Source: Pontibacillus salipaludis (lineage in GTDB: Bacteria; Bacillota; Bacilli; Bacillales; BH030062). From it: DNA of 64,000 nucleotides. The notes under the pieces are model-generated. The model saw only the letters and a program-made list of their open reading frames with translations, had not been told where the DNA came from and searched no databases. Shown here in pieces: positions 17,082 to 29,354 of the stretch. How positions within the stretch are numbered: position 1 is the first letter of the stretch; each line of letters opens with the position of its first letter. The position numbers were made by a program, and so were the translations under genes. The stretch is from contig NZ_BMIN01000004.1 of assembly GCF_014642405.1 (NCBI RefSeq), forward strand, positions 124,001 through 188,000. Direction: 5' to 3'.

Positions 17082-17396
17082 TTAAGACCCTTCTCTTACC
17101 AATCTTAACATAGCTTCTTTCCCAATCATTCCTTCTTCCCAACCAAAAGCTTTTGATCCTATTGTAACCTTTTCTAAAGGCGCTTCTAGTAGATCTTGTA
17201 TACTCCGTACTCCTACTGCTCTCCCAGCTACAATGTTTCGATCAGCTAACTTCTCATTTAATAGGTCCACATCTAATGCCCCACACATAATGTATCCTTT
17301 TTCATGAGTCACAACTAACAAGTTCGTTTTTGGTAAAACAACAGAAACAGCTGTGAACGGAACACCCTCAATCCATACAGGCTCCACCGTAACCAT
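17082..17396 (-). CDS. yunC: DUF1805 protein YunC
   Basis: 104-residue single-domain protein of the DUF1805 family, function unknown. Typical blocks: LLVVTHEKGYIMCGALDVDLLNEKLADRNIVAGRAVGVRSIQDLLEAPL (about 27-75) and a short C-terminal GKEAMLRL helix. ATG behind AAGGGAGTGG. Located with yunD and yunE on the same strand, as in B. subtilis. Confidence 0.87.
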   Translation of the reverse strand: MVTVEPVWIEGVPFTAVSVVLPKTNLLVVTHEKGYIMCGALDVDLLNEKLADRNIVAGRAVGVRSIQDLLEAPLEKVTIGSKAFGWEEGMIGKEAMLRLVREGS

Positions 17397-17452
17397 CGTA
17401 ATCCACTCCCTTCTGCTACAATTTATGAAAATGACAGAAGAAAGTGCATTAT

Positions 17453-18844
17453 TTATGGCATTTGTTTAAGAGTTTCAAGCAATAAGTCGCGAAGCAATTC
17501 AGGCATAAAGTATTCCTTTTTTGGGCTATTTGCAATTTCAGGGAGCAAACGACCAAACGTAAAGGTGTCAGCAGTAGCTACAGAGTACGTACGAGATGGA
17601 TCAATTTTTTCCCCATCAATGATGACTTTTGTAACGTACTCCTGACCATCTTGAGCTTTTTTACTTTGTACATCTACTCCATCAAACACCATGAGTCCTA
17701 TAACTTCGCCCCTAAACCCAAAACCTTTGAGCTTTAGCTCCATAAAGCGCTTCGCATGAGATTGACGGATGACTTCCATAAGCTGATCACCTTTAAGTTC
17801 CACCTTACAAGGATTCATAGGATGCGGACATTTCCGGTGTATATCTCCTCTTGTAACAGGACCTTGAGGAAACCCTTCCAACAGCACGCCAGCATTTAAC
17901 ATGGCTACATCAGCATCTGTCCAGTCCTTGAGCGTTTTAACGAAATTCTTCATAACCTCAGACGTTTCGAACCATGTTGCATTCTGATCTTGGCTTAATT
18001 GTGCTACTGTTTCATGCAACATACGAGAAGCTTCCTTAGTATAATTTTCTACAAGCTGCACTGTCTCCTTATCTTCATCCTGCATCTCTAGCGAGTAGGC
18101 GCTAGCAGATTTTTGGGTTAGCTTCCGGTTAGTCTTGTCCCACTTTAAAGCCACCTGTCCAACATACATACCATGCTTACCAGCAGCCGAGAGCAGGGTA
18201 CCATTAATATACTCACCATCTTTAAATAAATGATGGGTGTGACCACCGATAATCACATCAATCGAATTATAGCGATTGGCAATTGCTTCGTCATCGTTAA
18301 TCCCAAGATGGGATAATAACACAATAATGTCTGCTTTCTTTTCGATCTCTCCTAATAATTCATCCAGCTTATCGAAAGGAGAAGCGACTTCCCATCCCAT
18401 TTGCTTGTAGAACGTATAGAAAGGTGCCGTAAGTCCGATTACAGCAATCTTTGTTCCATTAGACGTTGTCTGAATAGAATAAGGCTCTAACCATGTAGGG
18501 TCAGGGGCATTTATGGTTGATAGATTTGCACAAGCCACATCAAATGCGGCTTCATCATATAAAGTATACAAATCTTCGTGTGTAAGAGTAATCCCTTCAT
18601 TATTCCCCAAAGTGACCCAGTTATAACCTGCTTTATTTAGTAAATCAATATTTGCTTTTCCCATCATCGCTTCTGAAATTGGATGAAACCGATCTACGTG
18701 ATCCCCTACATCCAACAGAAACATATCTTCTTTCATCTTGTTATGGTGATTCCGCCGTTCTTTCCAGTGGCCTACAATTCGGGGCCAGTTTTCGAAATGG
18801 CTATGTAAATCATTTGTGTAGTAAAGATAAATATTTTCCGTCAT
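17453..18844 (-). CDS. yunD: 5'-nucleotidase-family metallophosphatase YunD
   Basis: 463-residue enzyme with an N-terminal calcineurin-like domain (about 1-280) and a 5'-nucleotidase C-terminal domain (300-450). Metal-site motifs: NDLHSH (10-15), DVGDHVDR, GNNEG in place of GNHE (about 98-102), and GGHTHH. No signal peptide, so it is cytosolic, unlike classical UshA-type enzymes. A role in nucleotide or NAD-derivative breakdown is inferred from the family. Note Asn instead of His in the GNHE-equivalent motif (WVTLGNNEG), which also occurs in YunD-type proteins as far as I recall. Confidence 0.85.
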   Translation of the reverse strand: MTENIYLYYTNDLHSHFENWPRIVGHWKERRNHHNKMKEDMFLLDVGDHVDRFHPISEAMMGKANIDLLNKAGYNWVTLGNNEGITLTHEDLYTLYDEAAFDVACANLSTINAPDPTWLEPYSIQTTSNGTKIAVIGLTAPFYTFYKQMGWEVASPFDKLDELLGEIEKKADIIVLLSHLGINDDEAIANRYNSIDVIIGGHTHHLFKDGEYINGTLLSAAGKHGMYVGQVALKWDKTNRKLTQKSASAYSLEMQDEDKETVQLVENYTKEASRMLHETVAQLSQDQNATWFETSEVMKNFVKTLKDWTDADVAMLNAGVLLEGFPQGPVTRGDIHRKCPHPMNPCKVELKGDQLMEVIRQSHAKRFMELKLKGFGFRGEVIGLMVFDGVDVQSKKAQDGQEYVTKVIIDGEKIDPSRTYSVATADTFTFGRLLPEIANSPKKEYFMPELLRDLLLETLKQMP

Positions 18845-18856
18845 CTAATCGACTCC

Positions 18857-19690
18857 TTACCCAAATCCATCCCAAATTAAGCGAACACCGATTAAAATGA
18901 GAATGATTCGTAATATCCATTCAACCGTTTTCCCGTTCATTCGTTGATTAACCTTTGCTCCAATCGTACCACCCACCCATGCACCAGGTATGAAACATAG
19001 TGTATAAAGCCACGGAACATGTCCCAATAGAATATGAGTGCTAGAGCTTGAAATACTTAGGAAGAATATAATAAACATTGAAGTTGCAGTAGCCACATGT
19101 GGAGGTAATCCGAACAAAAGAATCATAGCAGGAACCATCAATGAACCACCACCGATTCCAAATAAACCGGATAATGATCCTACAAAGAACGCCAAAAGAA
19201 AACCACCAATAATGTGGATTTGATAATGATACGTTTTCTGATCCAATGTGAATGACCGATTAATATATAGCCAATTAGTGGGTTTAGAATTTTTAGAACG
19301 ATTGGGTCTCGGCAAAAAGAACAATAAGGATATGACAATCATTATAGCCCCAAATGCAATAGAGAACGTTTTAGTATCCACGAACTGATTAAACCACGAC
19401 CCAAATACTCCACCAGGAAGACAACCAATCAAAAAGATTAGTCCAGTCTTATAGTCAATTCGCTTGCTTTTCCAATACGCAATTGTTGAAGATAGACCAG
19501 TAAAAATCATCACCACTACTGAAATACCTACAATCTTCTGAGGAGTAGCCCACTCAAAAGAGCCAGATACATTATGCAAAAAAAGCATAGAAGGTACTAA
19601 AATGGTTCCTCCACCAATGCCAGCGATGCTACCAACAAAGGCTGTAAAAAACCCTATAATTAACATGATAAGAGCAACCAAGATACACAA
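18857..19690 (-). CDS. yunE: TauE/SafE-family membrane permease YunE
   Basis: About 274-277 residue protein with eight predicted membrane segments arranged as two similar halves, each opening with a glycine-rich motif (VGSIAGIGGGTILVPSM near 20-36; SLSGLFGIGGGSLMVPAM near 170-187). The family exports or imports small sulfur-containing organic anions. The start is uncertain: TTG at 19690 is very close to the Shine-Dalgarno GGAAAGGA, and TTG at 19681 fits better. It precedes yunD by 12 nt on the same strand. Confidence 0.85.
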   Translation of the reverse strand: MCILVALIMLIIGFFTAFVGSIAGIGGGTILVPSMLFLHNVSGSFEWATPQKIVGISVVVMIFTGLSSTIAYWKSKRIDYKTGLIFLIGCLPGGVFGSWFNQFVDTKTFSIAFGAIMIVISLLFFLPRPNRSKNSKPTNWLYINRSFTLDQKTYHYQIHIIGGFLLAFFVGSLSGLFGIGGGSLMVPAMILLFGLPPHVATATSMFIIFFLSISSSSTHILLGHVPWLYTLCFIPGAWVGGTIGAKVNQRMNGKTVEWILRIILILIGVRLIWDGFG

Positions 19691-19771
19691 TTCCTTTCCA
19701 TAAACAATTCCTCATTCTATCATTATCTTACCATCTTTTTCAGTTTAAAAACATGAAGAAAGCCAGACCTA

Positions 19772-19793
19772 CCACATAAGGTACCTTATGTGG
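19772..19793. repeat. Perfect 22-bp palindrome beside repeat R4
   Basis: CCACATAAGG followed by its exact complement around TACC/GGTA. The half-site CTTATGTGG plus AGA..GAAG recurs at the left border of repeat R6 (48078-48097), so it may be a border module of the repeat family. Confidence 0.6.
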
Positions 19794-19824
19794 CAGAAGC
19801 GAAGCTAATAGCTCTGTTACGGAT

Positions 19825-20005
19825 GGGGCCGTTACGTTTGTTGAGCGCTAGGGGGGTCTGGGGAACGACTCGCTTTCCGCGGGCGAGCTGTCGAGCCTCC
19901 TCGTTCTCTAACGCTCACTGTGGGGTCTCGTCGACCTCTTTCTCCCGCAGGAGTCTCCCCGTTCCTCAGCCCCCCCCCCTTGCTATGTGAAGTAAGAACG
20001 GCCCC
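19825..20005. repeat. Palindromic intergenic repeat, family 1, copy R4 (GGGGCCGTT-ended)
   Basis: Ends GGGGCCGTTACG and GAACGGCCCC. The core has CTTTCCGCGGGCGAGC and CTCCCGCAGGAGTCTC as in R1. A C9 run lies near the right arm. With R5 it occupies the gap between yunE and the SUF operon. Confidence 0.8.
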
Positions 20006-20048
20006 GCTGCTTGAGCGTCCCTGATGCCTACTTGAATCTACATGTGGC

Positions 20049-20231
20049 ATGTTTCCGTATCTCCCGATATGGCAAAGGTGGGCCTGGAAACTGCGAGACT
20101 CCCGTGGGCAGAAGAGCCTAGGTGAGACCCCGGAGCCCGGCTTTGCCGGGTGAGGAGGCTCACCAGCTCCCCACAGGAAAGCGAGTGGTTTCCAGGCCCA
20201 CCTTACGCTCATTTAGAGCAAACGGAAACAT
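20049..20231. repeat. Palindromic intergenic repeat, family 1, copy R5 (ATGTTTCCG-ended)
   Basis: Ends ATGTTTCCGT and AACGGAAACAT as in R1. Inner arms GGTGGGCCTGGAAACT and GGTTTCCAGGCCCACC pair closely. The middle carries its own hairpin (AGCCCGGC-TTT-GCCGGGT) where R2 and R3 have GAGAGCGAAAGCGAACG. Confidence 0.8.
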
Positions 20232-20250
20232 TCTCAACTCTTGTGCATAC

Positions 20251-20284
20251 AAAAAGAGGACGAAATCGGTGATTTCGTCCTCTT
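20251..20284 (-). terminator. Terminator of the SUF operon
   Basis: AAGAGGACGAAATC and GATTTCGTCCTCTT around GGT. It follows sufB on the minus strand. Confidence 0.85.
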
Positions 20285-20316
20285 ACTATGCGCAATTCGT
20301 TTATAACGAATGCAAA

Positions 20317-21714
20317 TTAACCGATTGAACCTTCCATTTCGAATTTGATCAGACGGTTCATTTCGACTGCGTATTCCATTGGAAGTTCTTTCGTGAACGG
20401 CTCGATGAAGCCCATTACGATCATTTCTGTAGCTTCTTCTTCAGAAAGTCCGCGGCTCATTAGATAGAACAGCTGCTCTTCAGAAACTTTAGAAACTTTC
20501 GCTTCGTGCTCAAGGGAAATGTTTTCGTTCATAATCTCGTTGTAAGGGATTGTATCTGATTTAGATTTGTTATCCATAATCAGCGTATCACATTCAACGT
20601 TTGAACGGGCACCTTCCGCTTTACGTCCGAATTGAACGATACCGCGATACGTTACGTTACCACCTTGTTTAGAGATGGATTTTGAAACGATTGTAGAAGA
20701 CGTATTTGGTGCTAGGTGGATCATTTTCGCACCAGCATCTTGGTGTTGTCCCTTACCAGCAAGTGCAATAGAAAGAGTCATACCACGTGCGCCTTCGCCT
20801 TTAAGAACAACAGACGGATACTTCATCGTTAGCTTAGAACCTAAGTTACCGTCAATCCATTCCATTGTTGCATTCTCTTCAGCAACCGCACGTTTTGTAA
20901 CCAAGTTATAAACGTTGTTTGCCCAGTTCTGAATTGTCGTATAACGGCAGTAACCGCCTTTTTTGACATTAATCTCAACAACTGCACTGTGAAGAGAGTT
21001 TGTTGTATAAACAGGTGCTGTACAACCTTCTACATAGTGTACAGAAGCGTCTTCGTCAACAATAATTAACGTACGCTCAAACTGACCCATGTTTTCTGAG
21101 TTAATACGGAAGTAGGCTTGTAGTGGTGTGTCAACTTTTACGCCTTTTGGTACGTAAATGAAAGAACCACCAGACCATACTGCAGAGTTTAGTGCAGAGA
21201 ACTTGTTATCTGCAGGCGGAATCACTTTACCAAAGTGCTCACGGAAGAGTTCTTCATCTTCTTTAAGAGCTGTATCCGTGTCTTTGAATATGATTCCTTG
21301 TTCTTCTAAGTCTTCTTGCATGTTGTGGTATACAACTTCAGATTCATACTGAGCGGATACACCTGCAAGATATTTTTGTTCTGCTTCAGGGATTCCTAAT
21401 TTATCAAATGTTTGCTTGATTTCATCAGGTACTTCATCCCAAGAACGCTCAGACTTTTCAGATGGTTTTACGTAATACGTAATCTCATCAAAATCAAGTT
21501 CATTTAAGTCGCCGCCCCATTGTGGCATTGGCATCTTATAGAATTGTTTAAGAGCTTTCAAGCGGAAGTCAAGCATCCACTCTGGCTCTTCTTTCTGTCT
21601 AGAGATCTCACGTACAATTTCTTCAGTCAGTCCACGCTCTGTGCGGAAAATCGAAACGTCTTTGTCATGAAACCCGTACTTATACTCGCCGACCTCAGGT
21701 GCTTTTTTAGCCAT
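20317..21714 (-). CDS. sufB: Fe-S cluster assembly scaffold SufB
   Basis: 465-residue core subunit of the SufBCD scaffold, cytosolic. The pattern is highly conserved, including [11 protein letters not shown] near the start, the beta-helix core with [20 protein letters not shown] (about 229-248), a Cys-containing [11 protein letters not shown] near 380, and the C-terminal [17 protein letters not shown] segment shared with SufD. Last gene of sufC-sufD-sufS-sufU-sufB, the standard Bacillus order, and followed by a terminator. ATG behind AAGGAGG. Confidence 0.97.
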   Translation of the reverse strand: MAKKAPEVGEYKYGFHDKDVSIFRTERGLTEEIVREISRQKEEPEWMLDFRLKALKQFYKMPMPQWGGDLNELDFDEITYYVKPSEKSERSWDEVPDEIKQTFDKLGIPEAEQKYLAGVSAQYESEVVYHNMQEDLEEQGIIFKDTDTALKEDEELFREHFGKVIPPADNKFSALNSAVWSGGSFIYVPKGVKVDTPLQAYFRINSENMGQFERTLIIVDEDASVHYVEGCTAPVYTTNSLHSAVVEINVKKGGYCRYTTIQNWANNVYNLVTKRAVAEENATMEWIDGNLGSKLTMKYPSVVLKGEGARGMTLSIALAGKGQHQDAGAKMIHLAPNTSSTIVSKSISKQGGNVTYRGIVQFGRKAEGARSNVECDTLIMDNKSKSDTIPYNEIMNENISLEHEAKVSKVSEEQLFYLMSRGLSEEEATEMIVMGFIEPFTKELPMEYAVEMNRLIKFEMEGSIG

Positions 21715-21752
21715 CGGTCAAAACCTCCTTTAGGTGGTATATCACAAAAACT

Positions 21753-24713
<2,961 letters not shown>

Positions 24714-24731
24714 GATATCCCTCCTAACTGA

Positions 24732-25517
24732 TTACGCTTCTTGACCTACTGTTTCGTCTTCAATGCCTAATTCTTGCTTAATCCAGTCGTAACCTTCTTC
24801 TTCAAGACGCTTAGCTAATTCAGGACCGCCTGATTTTACTACGCGACCTTGCATCATTACGTGTACTTTATCTGGAGTAATATAATCTAACAGACGCTGG
24901 TAGTGAGTAATAATCAGGCAACCAAATGCTTCGTCGCGCATTTTGTTAATTCCTTTAGAAACCACTTTAAGTGCGTCGATATCAAGACCGGAGTCAATCT
25001 CATCAAGGATTGCAATCTCTGGCTTAAGCATCATAAGCTGAAGAATTTCATTACGCTTCTTCTCACCGCCTGAGAAACCTTCGTTTAGGTAACGCTGAGC
25101 CATGTTCTTATCCATTTCAAGTTCATCCATATTTCCGTCCATTTCTTTGATGAACTTCATAAGGTTAATTTCATCGCCTTCTTCACGACGAGAGTTGATT
25201 GAAGAACGAAGGAAATCTGAGTTTGTTACTCCGCTAATTTCACTAGGGTACTGCATTGCTAGGAAAAGACCAGCCTGAGCGCGCTCGTCCACTTCCATTT
25301 CTAGTACGTCTTTGCCGTCTAGGTGAATGCTTCCACCTGTGATCTCGTACTTAGGATGACCCATGATTGCAGATGCAAGCGTAGATTTACCTGTTCCGTT
25401 TGGACCCATGACAGCATGGAATTCGCCACCATTTATTGTAAGGTTTACACCCTTTAAGATTTGTTTACCTTCAATTTCTACATGAAGATCTTTAATTTCT
25501 AGTGTTGATCCTGCCAT
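24732..25517 (-). CDS. sufC: Fe-S cluster assembly ATPase SufC
   Basis: 261-residue ABC-type ATPase of the SUF scaffold. Walker A GPNGTGKST (38-46), ABC signature FSGGEKKRNE (about 149-158), Walker B AILDEIDSGLD and the switch His in IITHYQRLL. First gene of the operon. ATG behind TTGGAGGTATC. Confidence 0.96.
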   Translation of the reverse strand: MAGSTLEIKDLHVEIEGKQILKGVNLTINGGEFHAVMGPNGTGKSTLASAIMGHPKYEITGGSIHLDGKDVLEMEVDERAQAGLFLAMQYPSEISGVTNSDFLRSSINSRREEGDEINLMKFIKEMDGNMDELEMDKNMAQRYLNEGFSGGEKKRNEILQLMMLKPEIAILDEIDSGLDIDALKVVSKGINKMRDEAFGCLIITHYQRLLDYITPDKVHVMMQGRVVKSGGPELAKRLEEEGYDWIKQELGIEDETVGQEA

Positions 25518-25774
25518 TTTGATACCTCCAATATGGTTTCTAACTATCGTAAATTAAGGATACATAAAATGTATCTATTCTCAATCTATTCTCATTACAA
25601 TTTTAAATCATTTCGAAAGTAATATCAACTTTTTACCACACGCTATAATAAGTTCTTACTATTATGATAGTAGAAACCTAACCCGTGTTACACGCATTGG
25701 TTTGCCAATTAACTTCCTTATATATATGGTAACAACAAATCCATAAGAAAGAAAACCACCTGCGCAGATTGAAC
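25518..25774. other. SUF operon upstream region, no gene seen
   Basis: AT-rich region with no convincing coding frame. It contains a near-perfect 16-bp palindrome, TACTATTATGATAGTA (25657-25672), which could be a regulator site or a promoter-proximal hairpin. A TTATAG-like -10 for sufC may overlap 25643-25648; I could not place a convincing -35. Confidence 0.4.
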
Positions 25775-25806
25775 AAAAAATAAGCAGGCGAAAGGTACGC
25801 CTGCTT
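25775..25806 (-). terminator. Terminator of the small gene at 25839
   Basis: AAGCAGGCG and CGCCTGCTT around TACCTTT, followed by ATTTTTT on the minus strand. Its presence supports transcription of the small frame just upstream. Confidence 0.75.
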
Positions 25807-25838
25807 CAATTTATTAAGTAACACATTATAAACAATTT

Positions 25839-25991
25839 TTATCGATGGATTTGCCGATCAACTTCTGCTACAATTTGCCGACTTGCTTGATACTCTGCTT
25901 CCCTACGTTGTTCCACTTTCAAACGTTGGTCGATTCGGCGACTATACTCCTGATAGCCCATTCCGTGAGATTGATGCATAGCCTTTTCCAT
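25839..25991 (-). CDS. Small hypothetical protein, 50 residues or longer
   Basis: A frame of 50 codons from ATG 25991 encodes a Gln/Arg/Glu-rich, helical, hydrophilic peptide (MEKAMHQSHGMGYQEY at the start, ending in DRQIHR). The frame stays open upstream to an ATT at 26027 with protein-like composition (ISDQLNLNYTSE) and AAGGGATGG about 10 nt before it. The real start may therefore be a rare ATT codon, or a frameshift may hide an ATG. A terminator follows the stop. I do not recognise the family. Confidence 0.45.
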   Translation of the reverse strand: MEKAMHQSHGMGYQEYSRRIDQRLKVEQRREAEYQASRQIVAEVDRQIHR

Positions 25992-26215
25992 CTCACTCGT
26001 GTAGTTTAAGTTCAGTTGGTCACTAATAGTGAATCCATCCCTTCAATTGTTTTCCATTTTACTTTAGCATAAAGCTTATTCCCAGAACAAAGGGCATATA
26101 AACTCAATTTGGATGAATGGATAACAATTTCTAGAAGGTGAATGTGATATCTTTCCATACCCTATAATACATCGAATTTACTTCTGATTGCTCAAATTTA
26201 TTCAATATTTAAATA

Positions 26216-26575
26216 TTAGTGTAGTTCCTGAATACTCTCATTAACAAGGGTTACTGCTTGACTGAGCGCTGCTCCTCCACCAAAGGCTGCTGCCACGCCA
26301 CATGCTTCCATCATCTCTTCTTTTGTAGCTCCATTGTCGAGACATCCCTTTGAATGGTAAATCATACAATACTCATCTTGAGCAACGACAGCAATAGCTA
26401 AAGCCATTAGCTGCTTATCTTTCTTAGAGATTTGTCCTTCTTTAAAACAAGCCTCTGAAAACTCACTAAAATGATGAGCTAAGTCTGGCATTTCTTTTTG
26501 GAATAGCCCCATCCCATGTTTGTACGTAAATAGCGCTTTTTCTGTTGAGTTTTGTGGTTGATGCTGTTGATCCAT
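26216..26575 (-). CDS. Carboxymuconolactone decarboxylase/AhpD-like protein
   Basis: 119-residue helical protein of the CMD family. The AhpD-type E-x-x-C-x3-H pattern is visible as DEYC70-MIY-H74 followed by C77, so a thiol-based peroxidase or reductase role is possible; several family members are uncharacterised. Hydrophobic Gly/Ala-rich helix ACGVAAAFGGGAALSQAV near the end. ATG behind GGGAGGGAT. Single gene between sufC and metQ, similar in position to small yur genes of B. subtilis. Confidence 0.75.
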   Translation of the reverse strand: MDQQHQPQNSTEKALFTYKHGMGLFQKEMPDLAHHFSEFSEACFKEGQISKKDKQLMALAIAVVAQDEYCMIYHSKGCLDNGATKEEMMEACGVAAAFGGGAALSQAVTLVNESIQELH

Positions 26576-26662
26576 GAAAAATCCCTCCCAGGATAAAAGT
26601 AACTACCACTATTATGAGCGATGAGTTTACTTTCTATCCAAGGAGGGACAGGATGATCATAA

Positions 26663-27535
26663 TTATTTCACAGGTACGATAGCACCTTTGTATTCTTCCT
26701 TGATAAAGGTACGGATTTCTTCAGATTGAAGAACTTCTAAAACGGTTTGTAGTGCTTCACTATCCTTGTTTTCCGTTTTGGTAACAAGAAGGTTAGCGTA
26801 TGGAGAGTCGTCCCCTTCAATAAACAAGGAATCTTCAGTAGGATTTAAACCTGCTTCAATTGCATAATTCGTGTTAATGGCCACTAGAGCATCTTCTTCA
26901 CGCTCATAGTTCTGTGGAAGAAGTCCTGCGTCTACATCCGGACTGAATTTTAGATTTTTAGGATTTTCAGCAATATCGTCGATTGTTGCTGATTTCTTTT
27001 CAACGCCTTCTTCTATCGTGATAAGGCCTTGTTTTTCAAATAAGGAAAGGATGCGACCATGTTCAGATTCCGAACGACGCATGATGACTTCTGTTCCTTC
27101 TGGAATCTCATCTACGTTTGTAATATTTTTAGAATAAACACCCATTGGTTCATTGTGAACGGGTCCAAGGCTTGTGAAGTCATAATCAAACTCTTCTTTT
27201 TGCTCGTTTAAATATGGTGTGTGTTGAAAGTAGTTAGCATCAATAGCGCCACTATCTAAGTCTTTATTAGGGAGAATGTATTCTTGATAGGTTTCAATCT
27301 TCAGGTCAATTCCTTTATCTTTCAGGATCGGTTTAGCTTTCTCCAAAATCTCTGCGTGAGGAGTACTAGATGCACCAATAACCACTTCCTCCAGTTTATC
27401 CTCAGAATTGCTTTCCCCACTCTGGTTCTCTGTTTCTGATCCGTTGCTACTTGATTCATCCTCTGCTGATCCACATGCCGCTAGCGCGAATATAAATAAT
27501 GCGCTAAGAAAAAGTGTTAAGAATTTTTTCATCAT
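26663..27535 (-). CDS. metQ: Methionine ABC transporter substrate-binding lipoprotein MetQ
   Basis: 290-residue NlpA/MetQ-family lipoprotein. Signal peptide with lipobox LAAC and acylated C21, then a Ser/Asn/Glu-rich linker (23-48). The binding domain has the family's HTPYLNEQ motif (about 104-111). It captures D- or L-methionine outside the membrane for MetNP. Last gene of metN-metP-metQ. S-box control of the operon supports methionine as substrate. Confidence 0.93.
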   Translation of the reverse strand: MMKKFLTLFLSALFIFALAACGSAEDESSSNGSETENQSGESNSEDKLEEVVIGASSTPHAEILEKAKPILKDKGIDLKIETYQEYILPNKDLDSGAIDANYFQHTPYLNEQKEEFDYDFTSLGPVHNEPMGVYSKNITNVDEIPEGTEVIMRRSESEHGRILSLFEKQGLITIEEGVEKKSATIDDIAENPKNLKFSPDVDAGLLPQNYEREEDALVAINTNYAIEAGLNPTEDSLFIEGDDSPYANLLVTKTENKDSEALQTVLEVLQSEEIRTFIKEEYKGAIVPVK

Positions 27536-27547
27536 GTAACTCTCCTT

Positions 27548-28216
27548 TTATCGTTTGTCTAATTTGTTTGATATAAAGTCTCCAACGAATTGGAATATGA
27601 AAACAATAATTACGATTAAAATTGTTGCTAAGAATACAACATCAAAGTCCCAGCGTTGGAACCCTTTAAGATAGGCCAGATCACCAAGACCACCGGCTCC
27701 TATGACACCGGCCATAGCAGAGTAGCTAATTAAGTTAATAGAAGTAACGGTAATACCTGAAACTAGGGCTGGCATCGATTCTGGAAGTAAAACCTTAAAG
27801 ATAATTGTAGAGGTCTTAGCTCCCATCGATTTAGCTGCTTCTATTACACCTTTATCTACTTCTTTAAGAGCAATTTCAACGAGACGACCATAAAATGGTG
27901 CTGCTCCGATAATTAAAGCAGGCAATGCTGCATTAGGGCCCCTTATTGTCCCGATCAAGAATTCCGTGAACGGGAATAAAAGCAAAATTAAAATGATAAA
28001 TGGTATGGCCCGGAACACGTTCACAATCGTTGCCACAATGAAATTTAATGGTTTGTTAGCCCATATATTTTGCTTTGATGTTAAATAAAGTAATAAACCT
28101 AGTAACAACCCTAAAATAAATGTCCCGATTACAGACAGAGCCGTCATGTACAACGTTTCTTCCGTAGCCGTTACCAGGTCCTCTACATTTGCGTTTGGAA
28201 ACAACTTATGAAACAT
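27548..28216 (-). CDS. metP: Methionine ABC transporter permease MetP
   Basis: 222-residue permease with five or six membrane segments and the EAA loop EAAKSMGAKTSTIIFKVLLPES (about 125-146), typical of MetI/MetP. It overlaps metN by 11 nt and is followed 12 nt later by metQ. Forms the membrane channel of the methionine importer. Confidence 0.93.
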   Translation of the reverse strand: MFHKLFPNANVEDLVTATEETLYMTALSVIGTFILGLLLGLLLYLTSKQNIWANKPLNFIVATIVNVFRAIPFIILILLLFPFTEFLIGTIRGPNAALPALIIGAAPFYGRLVEIALKEVDKGVIEAAKSMGAKTSTIIFKVLLPESMPALVSGITVTSINLISYSAMAGVIGAGGLGDLAYLKGFQRWDFDVVFLATILIVIIVFIFQFVGDFISNKLDKR

Positions 28217-29237
28217 GATGATTCACCTCTACTTGCACGGACGTTTCGGAAATATATTCGATCGCCTTATTGATGTCTTCTTCTGTCCCATCCATGTGAA
28301 CATAGAGCGTTCCATAAGCCCCTTTACTGGTTTGGGTAATCTTCCCTTGCAAAATGTTAAAGCTCACAGAAGGAAATTCTCTCGATACCTCACTAATTAA
28401 AGCTTGGTTTGTTTTCTCTCCAACAAAATGTAAACGAACAACTTGTCCAGTTTGATACTGAGCTAAGATCGTCTCCACTGCTTCATCTTGGTCTTGATCT
28501 CCCATAATTTGTTCTACAAATCGTTTCGTTACTTTCTCTTTTGGATGAAGAAAGACATCTAATACATCGCCTTCTTCTACAACTTTACCTTCTTCCATCA
28601 CCGCTACTCGATGAGAGATTTTGCGTATAACGTGCATTTCATGAGTGATTAAGATGATCGTTAAGTCTAACTTTTCATTGATATCAACCAACAAGTCTAA
28701 TATCTGATCGGTTGTTTCAGGGTCGAGTGCAGATGTCGCTTCATCGCATAACAGAACTTTTGGTCTGTTAGCAAGCGCTCTTGCTATACCTACCCGTTGC
28801 TTTTGTCCACCACTTAGTTGGGATGGATATGCATCTTCCCTGCCAGCTAGGCCGACTAACTTAATCAGTTCATCAACTCGTTCTTGTCTTTCCTTTTTTG
28901 GAGTTCCTGCAATTTCTAAGGGAAAGGCAATGTTTTCTCTTACAGTCCGAGACCAAAGGAGGTTAAAATGCTGAAATACCATTCCAATCTCTTGTCTAGC
29001 CTTACGGAGACGTCCTGCTTTTAAACTTGCTATATCTTCACCATCTATGACGATTTCACCGCTCGTAGGATCCTCTAATCGGTTAAGCAATCGAATAAAT
29101 GTACTTTTACCAGCACCGCTATACCCGATCACTCCATAGATTTCTCCTTTTTCGATGTTCAAATTAACATCATCAACCGCTTGAACTTGTGTGGTCCCAG
29201 ATTTGAATATTTTCTGTAGATTCTTGATTGAAATCAC
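28206..29237 (-). CDS. metN: Methionine ABC transporter ATPase MetN
   Basis: 343-residue ATPase. Walker A GYSGAGKST (38-46), signature LSGGQKQRVGIARAL (about 140-154), Walker B VLLCDEATSALDP, and a C-terminal NIL (C2) regulatory domain (about 260-343) that binds methionine and inhibits transport in MetN proteins. First gene of the operon, behind two tandem SAM riboswitches. ATG behind AGGAGGAACAACC. Confidence 0.95.
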   Translation of the reverse strand: MISIKNLQKIFKSGTTQVQAVDDVNLNIEKGEIYGVIGYSGAGKSTFIRLLNRLEDPTSGEIVIDGEDIASLKAGRLRKARQEIGMVFQHFNLLWSRTVRENIAFPLEIAGTPKKERQERVDELIKLVGLAGREDAYPSQLSGGQKQRVGIARALANRPKVLLCDEATSALDPETTDQILDLLVDINEKLDLTIILITHEMHVIRKISHRVAVMEEGKVVEEGDVLDVFLHPKEKVTKRFVEQIMGDQDQDEAVETILAQYQTGQVVRLHFVGEKTNQALISEVSREFPSVSFNILQGKITQTSKGAYGTLYVHMDGTEEDINKAIEYISETSVQVEVNHHVS

Positions 29238-29300
29238 GGTTGTTCCTCCTTTTCAAATGCGAAAAAGTTTCAGGATTCTTTTCTATAAGCTTCCCTAAAC

Positions 29301-29339
29301 AAAAAACCTTACTATCCCCCAAGAGGACAGAAAGGTTTA
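29301..29339 (-). terminator. Terminator of the metN-proximal SAM riboswitch
   Basis: AAACCTTTCTGTCC and GGGATAGTAAGGTTT around TCTTGG, followed by TTTTG on the minus strand. Confidence 0.8.
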
Positions 29340-29354
29340 TATAAACCGATTCGT

